Part shown: positions 1 to 4,952 of the stretch, piece by piece
Layout of the letters: every line of letters begins with the position of its first letter
Position numbering within the stretch: position 1 is the stretch's first letter
Assembly: GCA_013361595.1 (NCBI GenBank)
Contig: JABFXT010000578.1
Location: forward strand, 1 to 5,196
DNA length: 5,196 nt
DNA from: Nocardia sp.
Lineage (GTDB): Bacteria; Actinomycetota; Actinomycetes; Mycobacteriales; Mycobacteriaceae
Direction of reading: 5' to 3'
Position numbers and translations under genes: made by a program
The notes under the pieces: model-generated
Told to the model about the DNA's origin: nothing
Seen by the model: only the letters and a program-made list of their open reading frames with translations
The model's database searches: none

Positions 1-848
1 TCGAAGTACGCGCCGGCCGGGTCGGCGGTGAGCTGCCGGAGCGCCTCGGCGACGCCGCCGCCGAGGTCACCGAATGCGCCGGTGAGCGCGGGTGCGGCAC
101 CGCGCGCGGCATCGGCCGCCGGATCAGGGCTGCGATAGGTGAAGAACGCCGAGGACCGGCCGGGGCCCAGATTCATCACGGCCGCGGTACGCCGGGGGCC
201 GAGGAATGTCGTGCCGACGCCTTCGGGAACGTGCGCGGGCACGGTATCGAGCGGGAAAGCGCCCACCATATGGCCCAGGTCGACGAGAAATTCGGCTTCG
301 GGACCGAAAACGAGTTCACGGACGCGGGAGTGGACGCCGTCGGCGCCGATGAGCAGGTCGGCCCGCAGTTGTGTGCCGTCGCCCAGGACGATCTCGACAG
401 CATCGGTTTGCGGGGTCACCGACCGCACTGTCGTACCGAACCGGATATCGGCGTCACCGGCCACCGCCTCGTACAACACGGCTTCCAGATCGCCGCGGAA
501 CAGGCTCAGCGCCCGGTCTCCCACGGCGGCCTGCGCGACAGCGGCCGGCACGGTGAACTTCTCCCGGCCGTCGGCGTGCACCAGTACCGAGGTGAAGAAA
601 CCGATATCGCGCGGGGTGAGCGCGGGCAGCAGGCCGAGGCGTTCGGCGGCGTCGTATCCCGGTCCGTGCAGGTTCAGCAGATAGCCGCTGCTACGCCGCG
701 TGGGCGACCGTTCGATCACCACGACGTCCCAGCCTGCCCGGCGCATCCGCAAGGCCGCGGCCAGCCCGGCGATTCCGGCACCCACCACCACGACCCGTTT
801 CTTCCCGGAACCGCCGGGGTGTCGTACCCCGTTCTCGAGATCGTCCAC
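1..848 (-). CDS. FAD-dependent monooxygenase, N-terminal 282 residues (partial)
   Basis: This is a flavoprotein monooxygenase of the PF01494 (UbiH / aromatic hydroxylase / TetX-like) family, which uses FAD and NAD(P)H with O2 to hydroxylate a small, often aromatic, substrate in the cytosol. Visible signs are the N-terminal Rossmann motif VVVVGAGIAGLAAAL (residues 19-33) with the ribose-binding acid E46 at the end of the second strand (VVVIER); GDRALSLFRGDLEAVL (110-125) with the conserved Arg118; and DLLIGADGVHSRVR (164-177), the second FAD motif, with Asp170. The family usually has about 380-420 residues, so roughly the last quarter to third lies beyond the left edge. The GTG at 848 is chosen because AGGAG (858-854) sits 5 nt upstream; the in-frame GTG at 854 overlaps that site. 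A 15-residue polar tail precedes the first strand. Transcription probably starts from the operator-covered promoter just upstream. The substrate cannot be told from the sequence. Confidence 0.93.
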   Translation of the reverse strand, partial: MDDLENGVRHPGGSGKKRVVVVGAGIAGLAAALRMRRAGWDVVVIERSPTRRSSGYLLNLHGPGYDAAERLGLLPALTPRDIGFFTSVLVHADGREKFTVPAAVAQAAVGDRALSLFRGDLEAVLYEAVAGDADIRFGTTVRSVTPQTDAVEIVLGDGTQLRADLLIGADGVHSRVRELVFGPEAEFLVDLGHMVGAFPLDTVPAHVPEGVGTTFLGPRRTAAVMNLGPGRSSAFFTYRSPDPAADAARGAAPALTGAFGDLGGGVAEALRQLTADPAGAYF

Positions 849-853
849 AACCA

Positions 854-858
854 CTCCT
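854..858 (-). promoter_or_regulatory. Ribosome binding site AGGAG of the monooxygenase gene
   Basis: AGGAG is read on the minus strand 5 nt before the GTG at 848. It overlaps the alternative in-frame GTG at 854, which favours 848 as the true start and so removes two N-terminal residues from the longest reading. Confidence 0.6.
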
Positions 859-879
859 GACGTTCGCCACCGTTCGAAT

Positions 880-902
880 ATCGTCAACTAATAGTTGACG
901 AT
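880..902. promoter_or_regulatory. Operator 1: perfect 23-bp palindrome
   Basis: The arms ATCGTCAACTA and TAGTTGACGAT are exact reverse complements around a single central A at 891. A perfect dyad of this length is typical of a site for a dimeric repressor (TetR, MarR or GntR type). It covers the -10 box of the leftward promoter and the -35 box of a possible rightward promoter. It shares nearly the same sequence with the dyad at 910-930, so one protein probably binds both. That a repressor binds here is inference; the palindrome itself is seen directly. Confidence 0.85.
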
Positions 903-916
903 GCCGACATCGTCAA
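888..916 (-). promoter_or_regulatory. Promoter of the monooxygenase gene
   Basis: On the minus strand, TTGACG (916-911) is separated by exactly 17 bp from TATTAG (893-888). The -35 differs from the sigma-70/SigA consensus at one base and the -10 matches four of six. The predicted start of transcription is near 881, leaving a leader of about 33 nt before the GTG at 848. Each box lies inside one of the two palindromes, so binding at either would block polymerase. Confidence 0.65.
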
Positions 917-924
917 CCTAAGGT
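895..924 (+). promoter_or_regulatory. Possible rightward promoter sharing both operators
   Basis: TTGACG (895-900) is followed after 18 bp by TAAGGT (919-924), which fits the actinobacterial TAnnnT -10 pattern. Because the operators are palindromic, the right arm of the first supplies the -35 box and the second supplies the -10. Transcription would start near 931 and read towards the XRE gene. The -10 is weak against TATAAT, so this is less certain than the leftward promoter. Confidence 0.35.
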
Positions 925-930
925 TGACGA
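910..930. promoter_or_regulatory. Operator 2: perfect 21-bp palindrome
   Basis: The arms TCGTCAACCT and AGGTTGACGA are exact reverse complements around a central A at 920, 29 bp from the centre of the dyad at 880-902. Compared with that dyad, each arm carries a compensating change (ACTA to ACCT, TAGT to AGGT), so the symmetry is kept although the sequence differs. That points to selection for dyad symmetry. It covers the -35 box of the leftward promoter. Confidence 0.83.
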
Positions 931-981
931 ATGGAACGTCAGGCGGCGGCCGATACCGGATCGCGCATGCTGCATGCCCTC

Positions 982-1008
982 CGCTGCGTCGGTCACGCGA
1001 GCGCAGCG
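982..1008 (+). other. GC-rich stem-loop upstream of the XRE gene
   Basis: CGCTGCG (982-988) pairs perfectly with CGCAGCG (1002-1008) around a 13-nt loop, with one extra G-U pair possible. It lies in any transcript that starts at the operator region and could act as a weak terminator or attenuator before the regulator gene. No T-run follows. Two copies of GCATGC (965-970, 972-977) stand just before it. Confidence 0.25.
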
Positions 1009-1153
1009 CGACTGTCGATGGTGACCAGACCGCCTGCCCGTGTGTGCGGACGAGCAGTGATTGCGGCACCTGTGGTGACGACGAACGGCTACACGCCGCA
1101 CATACGGCCCACGTCTTGCCGATCGAACGACGACACGAAAGACGAAGAGTCCG

Positions 1154-1159
1154 TACGCT
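1154..1159 (+). promoter_or_regulatory. Candidate -10 box placing transcription start at the XRE ATG
   Basis: TACGCT fits TAnnnT and ends 7 nt before the ATG at 1167, the distance expected between a -10 box and the first transcribed base. No purine-rich ribosome binding site is visible before that ATG apart from a weak GAAG (1161-1164). Together these suggest a leaderless mRNA, which is common in actinobacteria. No good -35 box is seen. Confidence 0.35.
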
Positions 1160-1166
1160 CGAAGCC

Positions 1167-2336
1167 ATGACTGCGGATCTCGGCGACCGCGTCGCCTCCG
1201 TTCGTAAGCGTCGCGGGTTGTCGCAAAGAGAGCTGGCCGAGCTGAGCGGTATTTCGCTCTCACTTGTGAAGAAGATCGAACAAGGGCAGCGTGGGACGGT
1301 CCGGCTCGAAACCCTTCGCGCGCTGGCCGTCGCACTCGGCGTCCGGACATCCACGCTGCAGGACCAAGGCGATGCCGAGTGGGCGTCGGCGGAGACCGTC
1401 GATCTCTGGGGACCGGTACGTCGCGCACTGGCGGCACGGGGCGACGATCTGGAGGAACGTCCCACGATCGAAGGGGTGCGGGCGAGTTATCAGAGTCTGC
1501 TGCCGGCTCTCGGTAGGCACCTGTACAGCGAGGTGGCCGCCGGCCTCCCCGCACTATTGCGCGATGCCTGCGCACTCGACGAGAGCGAGGGCCGCGCTCT
1601 CAGATCCCGCATTCTGGGCATGACCGGTTGGCTACTCGTTCAGAATCGCCAGTTCGACAGCGCCGCCGATGCGTTGGCGCGGGCAATCGACGAGGCACCC
1701 GACCGCGGAACCGCTGCCGCGCCCGTGAATGCCCTGGTGTGGAGTCATCTGCGCCAAGGCCAGCTCCGCGCGGCTGCCGACCTCGCGCAACAGTGGGCCG
1801 ACGATATCGAGCCACGTTTCTCCCGGGCGACACCTGTGCAGCTGGCCCTATGGGGTCGGTTGTGGTTGTACGTCGCGAACGTAGGAGTACGCGACAACAG
1901 TCCCGGAATCACCGAGGACGCACTCTCGCTGGCAAGATCCGCAGCCGATCGAATCGGCCGGGAGATGTCCTACGACCCGGCGCCGCACCGGCCGTACGGA
2001 CCGGTCACCGTCGCCCAGATAGCGGGCGAATGCGCCGTCATCACCGGTAGACCGGACCGAGTGCTCGCGATAGCGGATTCCATACCGGCAGCCGCCGTGC
2101 CGTCGCAGACCGCCGCACCACGGCTGCGCCACCGGCTGGATGTGGCCAATGCCCATGTCGCGCTTCGCAACTACAGCGAGGCCGTGGCCACACTCCAGGA
2201 TATCCGCGCTCTCGCCCCGGAATGGTTGCCCCAGCAGCGCTACGCTCGCGATATTCTCGGCTCGATCGTGCGACATCGCCGGACGCTCACGCCCGAAATG
2301 CGTGAACTCGCCGACGCGGTCCGCCTGGAATACTGA
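1167..2336 (+). CDS. XRE-family transcriptional regulator with TPR-like C-terminal region
   Basis: This is a cytosolic DNA-binding regulator of 389 residues. The helix-turn-helix (HTH_3/XRE type) occupies about residues 5-64: the first helices are LGDRVASVRKRRGLSQRELA (5-24), the turn is at LSGIS, and the recognition helix is SLSLVKKIEQG (30-40). The rest is helical. TPR-like pairs can be seen around 146-178 (ending FDSAADALARAIDEAP), 186-212 and 323-352 (YSEAVATLQDI). This plan is common among Streptomyces and Nocardia regulators, where the repeats are thought to bind a ligand, peptide or partner. The ATG at 1167 is chosen because it lies directly before the HTH; the longer frame from TTG 924 adds 81 unlikely residues. 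It reads away from the monooxygenase and may or may not control it. Codon choice looks somewhat less GC-biased than in the flanking genes, judged by eye. Target and ligand are unknown. Confidence 0.88.
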   Translation: MTADLGDRVASVRKRRGLSQRELAELSGISLSLVKKIEQGQRGTVRLETLRALAVALGVRTSTLQDQGDAEWASAETVDLWGPVRRALAARGDDLEERPTIEGVRASYQSLLPALGRHLYSEVAAGLPALLRDACALDESEGRALRSRILGMTGWLLVQNRQFDSAADALARAIDEAPDRGTAAAPVNALVWSHLRQGQLRAAADLAQQWADDIEPRFSRATPVQLALWGRLWLYVANVGVRDNSPGITEDALSLARSAADRIGREMSYDPAPHRPYGPVTVAQIAGECAVITGRPDRVLAIADSIPAAAVPSQTAAPRLRHRLDVANAHVALRNYSEAVATLQDIRALAPEWLPQQRYARDILGSIVRHRRTLTPEMRELADAVRLEY

Positions 2337-2373
2337 TCCGCACCCGAGCATTCGCTTGTGCTCCTTCGATCAG
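2333..2373 (+). terminator. Possible terminator hairpin after the XRE gene
   Basis: CTGATC (2333-2338, spanning the stop codon) can pair with GATCAG (2368-2373), and inside that GAGCA (2346-2350) pairs with TGCTC (2359-2363) around an 8-nt loop. The two stems are separated by unpaired bases and no T-run follows, so this is a weak candidate. Confidence 0.25.
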
Positions 2374-2534
2374 AACTTGACCGGAATGGACACAGACACA
2401 GCAATTTTTAGCTGACAGTCTCGCTTCCGGCCCCGGCGTCGGGTCGATCGGCTTCCGTTCGGTGTCGAGAATTCTCGCTCCTCGGACCTCCCCGGCGCCG
2501 GGTGCCTGCCAACACCACTCATCCGGGGAGAGAT
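2337..2534 (+). promoter_or_regulatory. Leader of the two-gene unit, with short palindromes
   Basis: No gene is seen in these 198 bases. A TTGACC (2377-2382) could be a -35 box, but no convincing -10 follows at the right distance; the AT-rich run CAATTTTTAG (2402-2411) lies nearby. Two perfect 12-bp palindromes follow: CGAGAATTCTCG (2466-2477) and CCCGGCGCCGGG (2491-2502), with centres 25 bp apart. The second has a near copy, CCCGGCGTCGGG, at 2432-2443. They may be operators or RNA hairpins. Confidence 0.35.
2525..2532 (+). promoter_or_regulatory. Ribosome binding site GGGGAGAG
   Basis: This strong purine-rich site lies just before the ATG at 2535 (GGAG at 2527-2530, 4 nt spacing). It decides for that ATG over the in-frame GTG at 2502, which has no such site and falls within the 2491-2502 palindrome. 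Confidence 0.7.
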
Positions 2535-2783
2535 ATGCACGAGCGCAGCCCTGCCGGCCGTCCGCCTTCGAATCCGGCCATGGCCGAAACCATCCGACTT
2601 CTGCACGACGACTACCGCACGGACACCGAGACCCTCCGTCGGGTCGCTACGGCGATCCGGGCGCTACCCGGCCGGACCCGGCAGCCCACAGCGGACGATA
2701 TCGCCCGGCTACGCGGCGAATTCGATCGAGTGATCGCGCGGTTGCGGGCGGCCGATCATCTGGAACTCGACCGTGGCCGGTGA
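2535..2783 (+). CDS. Small helical protein of unknown function (82 residues)
   Basis: I do not recognise this gene. The product is a small soluble, charged protein with no signal peptide, membrane segment or cysteine. After a Pro-rich N-terminus (residues 1-15) it seems to form two amphipathic helices, about 16-43 (MAETIRLLHDDYRTDTETL onwards) and 53-75 (ADDIARLRGEFDRVIARLRA), joined by a Pro/Arg linker (45-52). That would suit a helical hairpin or a dimerising partner protein. The start is set by the GGGGAGAG site. Its last 11 bases overlap the next gene, so the two are surely co-transcribed and probably translationally coupled. Third-position G/C bias is strong throughout, which supports real coding. 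Confidence 0.7.
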   Translation: MHERSPAGRPPSNPAMAETIRLLHDDYRTDTETLRRVATAIRALPGRTRQPTADDIARLRGEFDRVIARLRAADHLELDRGR

Positions 2784-3081
2784 CAGCAGGCGCGCGCTCG
2801 TCCTGCGGCGGGTCGATGCCGACCCCGGGGATATCGAGCGGCTGGTGCGGCGGTACCACCTCGATGTGGTCTTCACAGCGGTGGTCGATACGACGTCGAA
2901 GCTCGCGGTGATCATCGCTGTACAGCATCTGCTCGAGCACGATGCCGAGGTGGTCGTCGTCCCGCATCTCACGGTGGAGGGGCGGACGGGTGCGCATTGG
3001 CGCGCGGTCACCGTACTGGCGGACCTGGTCACTGCCGGGACCGTGGTCGAACGAGGCACGTTCGATCGGCCGACGCGGTGA
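2773..3081 (+). CDS. Small alpha/beta protein of unknown function (102 residues)
   Basis: I do not recognise this gene with certainty. The product alternates strands and helices: strand ALVLRRVDAD (8-17), helix GDIERLVRRY (19-28), strand LDVVFTAVVD (30-39), helix KLAVIIAVQHLLEH (43-56), strand AEVVVVPHL (58-66), helix HWRAVTVLADLV (75-86). The order, the RVxxD start and the AEVVVVPHL strand recall the N-terminal domain of serine recombinases. However, the catalytic Ser of the RVSTD motif is absent (RVDAD here) and the usual LDRLxR is not preserved, so any recombinase activity is unlikely. That relation is inference. The GTG at 2773 overlaps the preceding gene by 11 nt, with only a weak GGAA (2762-2765) upstream, consistent with coupled translation. 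It ends 24 nt before the convergent F420 gene. Confidence 0.68.
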   Translation: MAGDSRRALVLRRVDADPGDIERLVRRYHLDVVFTAVVDTTSKLAVIIAVQHLLEHDAEVVVVPHLTVEGRTGAHWRAVTVLADLVTAGTVVERGTFDRPTR

Positions 3082-3105
3082 ACCGGTCCGATCTTCGGCG
3101 AGCCG

Positions 3106-3579
3106 TCAGCGCGGCGTGAGCCGGACCACCGGGTATTCGCAGTCGGATTTGCGCTGGTACTTGTCGTAGCGGGGCTGTGTGGCCGTGATGTGCTGCCAGG
3201 CCCGGGCGCGCGCGTCGCCGTCGAGACGCTGAGGCGTCACCGGTACGGCGGCGTGCCCGTGCAGTTCCACCGCGACACCGTCCGGATGAGCGGTCAGGTT
3301 GCTGTACCAGTCCGGGTTGCGGTCACCGCCGCCGGAGGCGACCAGCAGCCAGGTGTCCTCGCCGTCGGCGAACCAGGTGATCGGGGTTTCGCGGGGTTGT
3401 CCGGTGCGGCGGCCGGTGGTGTGCAGGATCAGCATGTCCATGCCGAGGTATCTGCCGCCTTTGCGGCGGATCCGGGCGGTCGTACGGGTGTTCATCTTGC
3501 GCTGGAACCACAGCGACAGCCTCCGCAGCGGACCGTTCGCGGCGGTGCCGGGACTGCCCTGCTCCTGATTCGGTGCCAT
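3106..3579 (-). CDS. Nitroreductase/Ddn-family F420-dependent oxidoreductase
   Basis: This 157-residue protein belongs to the deazaflavin-dependent (Ddn, PF04075/TIGR00026) family, split-barrel enzymes that use reduced F420 to reduce quinones or other electrophiles, often at the inner face of the membrane. Family signs are a basic N-terminal helix (about 18-43), ILHTTGRRTGQPRETPITW (51-69) with the GRxTGxxRxTP phosphate-binding signature, LLVASGGGDRNPDWYSNL (78-95), and the C-terminal Tyr-rich segment YDKYQRK (138-144) followed by strand YPVVRL (149-154). Length is normal for the family (about 140-160). The ATG at 3579 is chosen because GGAGG (3591-3587) lies 7 nt upstream; the frame stays open 43 codons further but that part has no family features. 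Substrate is unknown. It stands alone, convergent with the two small genes, and probably has its own promoter. Confidence 0.92.
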   Translation of the reverse strand: MAPNQEQGSPGTAANGPLRRLSLWFQRKMNTRTTARIRRKGGRYLGMDMLILHTTGRRTGQPRETPITWFADGEDTWLLVASGGGDRNPDWYSNLTAHPDGVAVELHGHAAVPVTPQRLDGDARARAWQHITATQPRYDKYQRKSDCEYPVVRLTPR

Positions 3580-3586
3580 CTGCCTG

Positions 3587-3591
3587 CCTCC
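3587..3591 (-). promoter_or_regulatory. Ribosome binding site GGAGG of the Ddn-family gene
   Basis: GGAGG is read on the minus strand 7 nt before the ATG at 3579. It fixes the start inside a frame that stays open up to 3708. Confidence 0.75.
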
Positions 3592-3652
3592 AGTCGGTCG
3601 TCCGGATCGCGATGCCATCGGTACGCCGCAACGGATCGCGCGGCCGGTGTAG

Positions 3653-3658
3653 AGGCTA
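3653..3658 (-). promoter_or_regulatory. Candidate -10 box for the Ddn-family gene
   Basis: TAGCCT on the minus strand fits TAnnnT and would start transcription near 3646, leaving a leader of about 67 nt. No clear -35 box is seen, so the assignment is tentative. Confidence 0.28.
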
Positions 3659-3659
3659 G

Positions 3660-3673
3660 CGCGGGTTTCCGCG
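3660..3673 (-). terminator. Small GC hairpin between the MetE-like and Ddn-family genes
   Basis: On the minus strand CGCGG and CCGCG pair around a 4-nt loop (AAAC), about 70 nt after the stop of the MetE-like gene. The stem is only 5 bp and has no T-run, so it is a weak terminator candidate. Confidence 0.2.
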
Positions 3674-3744
3674 GCCGGCGTCCAGCGCCGCCCGGCCGCG
3701 ATGGACACGTCTGGAATGCGGCGACGGAGAGACCACGGCCGGCC

Positions 3745-4776
3745 TCAGTCCAGGGAAGTCGCCAATCGCGCGTGCAGGTCCAGCAGGTCCGGGATCTGGC
3801 CGGCGGGACGACGGCCCATCCCGCATTCGGTGGCGATCCCGAACTCGGGCACGAACGCCGACGCGGCCTTGATCCGGCGACGAGCACCCTCGAAACCGTC
3901 GGAGGCGTGCACCAGCCCCAGGTAGAGCGTGGTCTCCGGTTCGGTGGCGAGGCCCGCCAGCGGCGCGAAATATCCGGGGTCGGCGCGCTCCTTGGGCACG
4001 GGAAGATGGACCCAGTTCAGCGGGCGGGACAGCGCGACCGCCACCCCGGAGGCCACATCGACCAGTTTCGAGGTATCGGCGGGCTCGACGAAATGCCGAT
4101 GGCCGAAATCGCCGTAGCACAGGTGATAACCGAGCTCCACGCCCGCGGGAACCGCGTCGCCGAGCCGGGACAGTCGCTCGATGACCCCACCGAGCCGGGC
4201 CGGGTAGTCCCCGCCGAACCAGCACGGGAAAACGCCCTCGAACAGCGCGAATTCGACCGCCGCGTCCCATTGGATCGCCAGATCCTCATGGGGAATCGCC
4301 GAGGTGATCTGATCCAGTTCGGCCAGAATCGCGGCCTCGTAGCGGGTTTCCAGTTCCGCCTGCGGGCCGGCGACGAACGCGCCGACCACCGCGATCGGAG
4401 TCGGCAGACTCACCTGGAACCGGACACCGGGCCGGATCAATCCCTGATCACGGAGTTGTTCGAATACCCGCCATGATTCGCGTGCCGCCTGCGCGTACCC
4501 CAGCGCGCCGAAATCGATACTCGCCGGATCGACGCCGGGAGCCGGCTGCACCCGTTCACTCGGCCCGTACTCCGGGCTCGGTGGCGGCACGGTGACCAGC
4601 GCGGGGTGCGCCTGCAATCTGGGCAGCTGCCACACCACCCAGTTGTCGCGCACGCCGGTCTCGCCGTCCGGAAGCCGGGATATATGCCCACCCAGCCGGG
4701 TGGCAACCTGCGCGAAAACCGCCGCGGCGTCGGAGAGCGGCACGCTGCCGCACAAGTGGACACCACGACCGACCAT
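3745..4776 (-). CDS. MetE-like (cobalamin-independent methionine synthase C-terminal domain family) protein
   Basis: This 343-residue cytosolic protein has the TIM-barrel pattern of the UROD/MetE superfamily and is closest in motifs to the catalytic half of MetE, which moves a methyl group to a zinc-bound thiol. Visible signs are an N-terminal strand and loop ending RLPDGETG (34-41), FQVSLPTPIAV (120-130), the strand DLAIQWDAAVEF (165-176) like the IQxDEP strand of MetE, GYHLCYGDF (216-224) matching the HxCYxxF zinc motif (His218, Cys220), and ATECGMGRR (315-323) matching the final Cys ligand (Cys318). At about 340 residues it is one barrel, not the two-domain MetE of about 750, so it is probably not the housekeeping enzyme. 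Substrate is unknown. The ATG at 4776 is chosen because GGAGG lies 8 nt upstream; the GTG at 4791 overlaps it. Confidence 0.8.
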   Translation of the reverse strand: MVGRGVHLCGSVPLSDAAAVFAQVATRLGGHISRLPDGETGVRDNWVVWQLPRLQAHPALVTVPPPSPEYGPSERVQPAPGVDPASIDFGALGYAQAARESWRVFEQLRDQGLIRPGVRFQVSLPTPIAVVGAFVAGPQAELETRYEAAILAELDQITSAIPHEDLAIQWDAAVEFALFEGVFPCWFGGDYPARLGGVIERLSRLGDAVPAGVELGYHLCYGDFGHRHFVEPADTSKLVDVASGVAVALSRPLNWVHLPVPKERADPGYFAPLAGLATEPETTLYLGLVHASDGFEGARRRIKAASAFVPEFGIATECGMGRRPAGQIPDLLDLHARLATSLD

Positions 4777-4784
4777 GACACATA

Positions 4785-4789
4785 CCTCC
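4785..4789 (-). promoter_or_regulatory. Ribosome binding site GGAGG of the MetE-like gene
   Basis: GGAGG on the minus strand lies 8 nt before the ATG at 4776 and directly overlaps the alternative GTG at 4791, so it shortens the longest reading by five residues. Confidence 0.75.
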
Positions 4790-4815
4790 ACGTACTCTTC
4801 GGATCCCGCCGCAAG

Positions 4816-4821
4816 AGTGTA
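4816..4821 (-). promoter_or_regulatory. Candidate -10 box for the MetE-like gene
   Basis: TACACT on the minus strand fits TAnnnT and TATAAT at four of six bases. It would start transcription near 4809, about 33 nt before the ATG. No matching -35 is seen in the GC-rich sequence upstream. Confidence 0.4.
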
Positions 4822-4891
4822 TGAGCGCGGGCGCCGTTGCGCGCGCGGAGCACTCGGCTACCGGCCCTGATACCCGCGCGACCCGGCGAAC

Positions 4892-4921
4892 CAGACAGGC
4901 CCGCGGACCGTGTCGTAGTGT
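4892..4921 (+). promoter_or_regulatory. Candidate promoter for the membrane-protein gene
   Basis: CAGACA (4892-4897) and TAGTGT (4916-4921) are separated by 18 bp and match the -35 and -10 consensus at four and three positions. Transcription would start near 4928, about 25 nt before the TTG start. Together with the box at 4816-4821 this makes the 176-base gap a divergent promoter region. Confidence 0.4.
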
Positions 4922-4942
4922 TCGGGAAAATCCCCCGGGAAC

Positions 4943-4948
4943 GGAGAA
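4943..4948 (+). promoter_or_regulatory. Ribosome binding site GGAGAA supporting a TTG start
   Basis: GGAGAA ends 4 nt before the TTG at 4953 (GGAG to TTG, 6 nt). No ATG or GTG in the same frame lies at a usable distance, so this site decides for the rare TTG start. Confidence 0.65.
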
Positions 4949-4952
4949 CGTT

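Larger units (their letters stand above)
931..1166 (+). other. Region before the XRE gene, with a doubtful 79-codon reading frame
   Basis: No recognisable gene lies here. An open frame runs from the ATG at 931 to a TGA at 1168-1170 (79 codons), overlapping the regulator's ATG as ATGA. The predicted product begins MERQAAADTG and resembles no family I know; its third-position bias looks weaker than in neighbouring genes. The frame of the XRE gene also stays open upstream to a TTG at 924, but that extension is rich in Arg and Cys and lies before the helix-turn-helix domain, so it is probably not translated. The 931 ATG falls where the rightward promoter would start transcription, so a leaderless small protein cannot be excluded. 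Confidence 0.2.

Noticed and set aside
231..860. Plus-strand open frame of 209 codons
   Set aside because: It is antisense to the monooxygenase, whose FAD motifs are unmistakable on the minus strand.
924..1166. N-terminal extension of the XRE gene from TTG 924
   Set aside because: It adds 81 Arg- and Cys-rich residues before a canonical HTH domain, would start inside the second operator, and has no ribosome binding site.
884..1575. Overlapping minus-strand open frames of 193 and 220 codons
   Set aside because: They are Ser/Arg- or Arg/Pro-rich shadows of the XRE gene and run through the operator region.
1848..2351. Minus-strand open frame of 167 codons
   Set aside because: It is antisense to the TPR-like half of the XRE regulator and shows no domain.
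3064..3093. GATCGG / CCGATC inverted repeat at the convergent gene ends
   Set aside because: The 6-bp arms are separated by 18 nt and one lies inside coding sequence; too weak to call a terminator.
3656..4270. Minus-strand open frame of 204 codons
   Set aside because: It is an out-of-frame Arg/Gly/Pro-rich shadow of the MetE-like gene on the same strand.
3190..4476. Long open frame of 428 codons on the plus strand
   Set aside because: It lies antisense across two well-supported minus-strand genes and the gap between them. Its product is rich in Arg, Gly and Gln without any motif; such shadow frames are common in GC-rich DNA.
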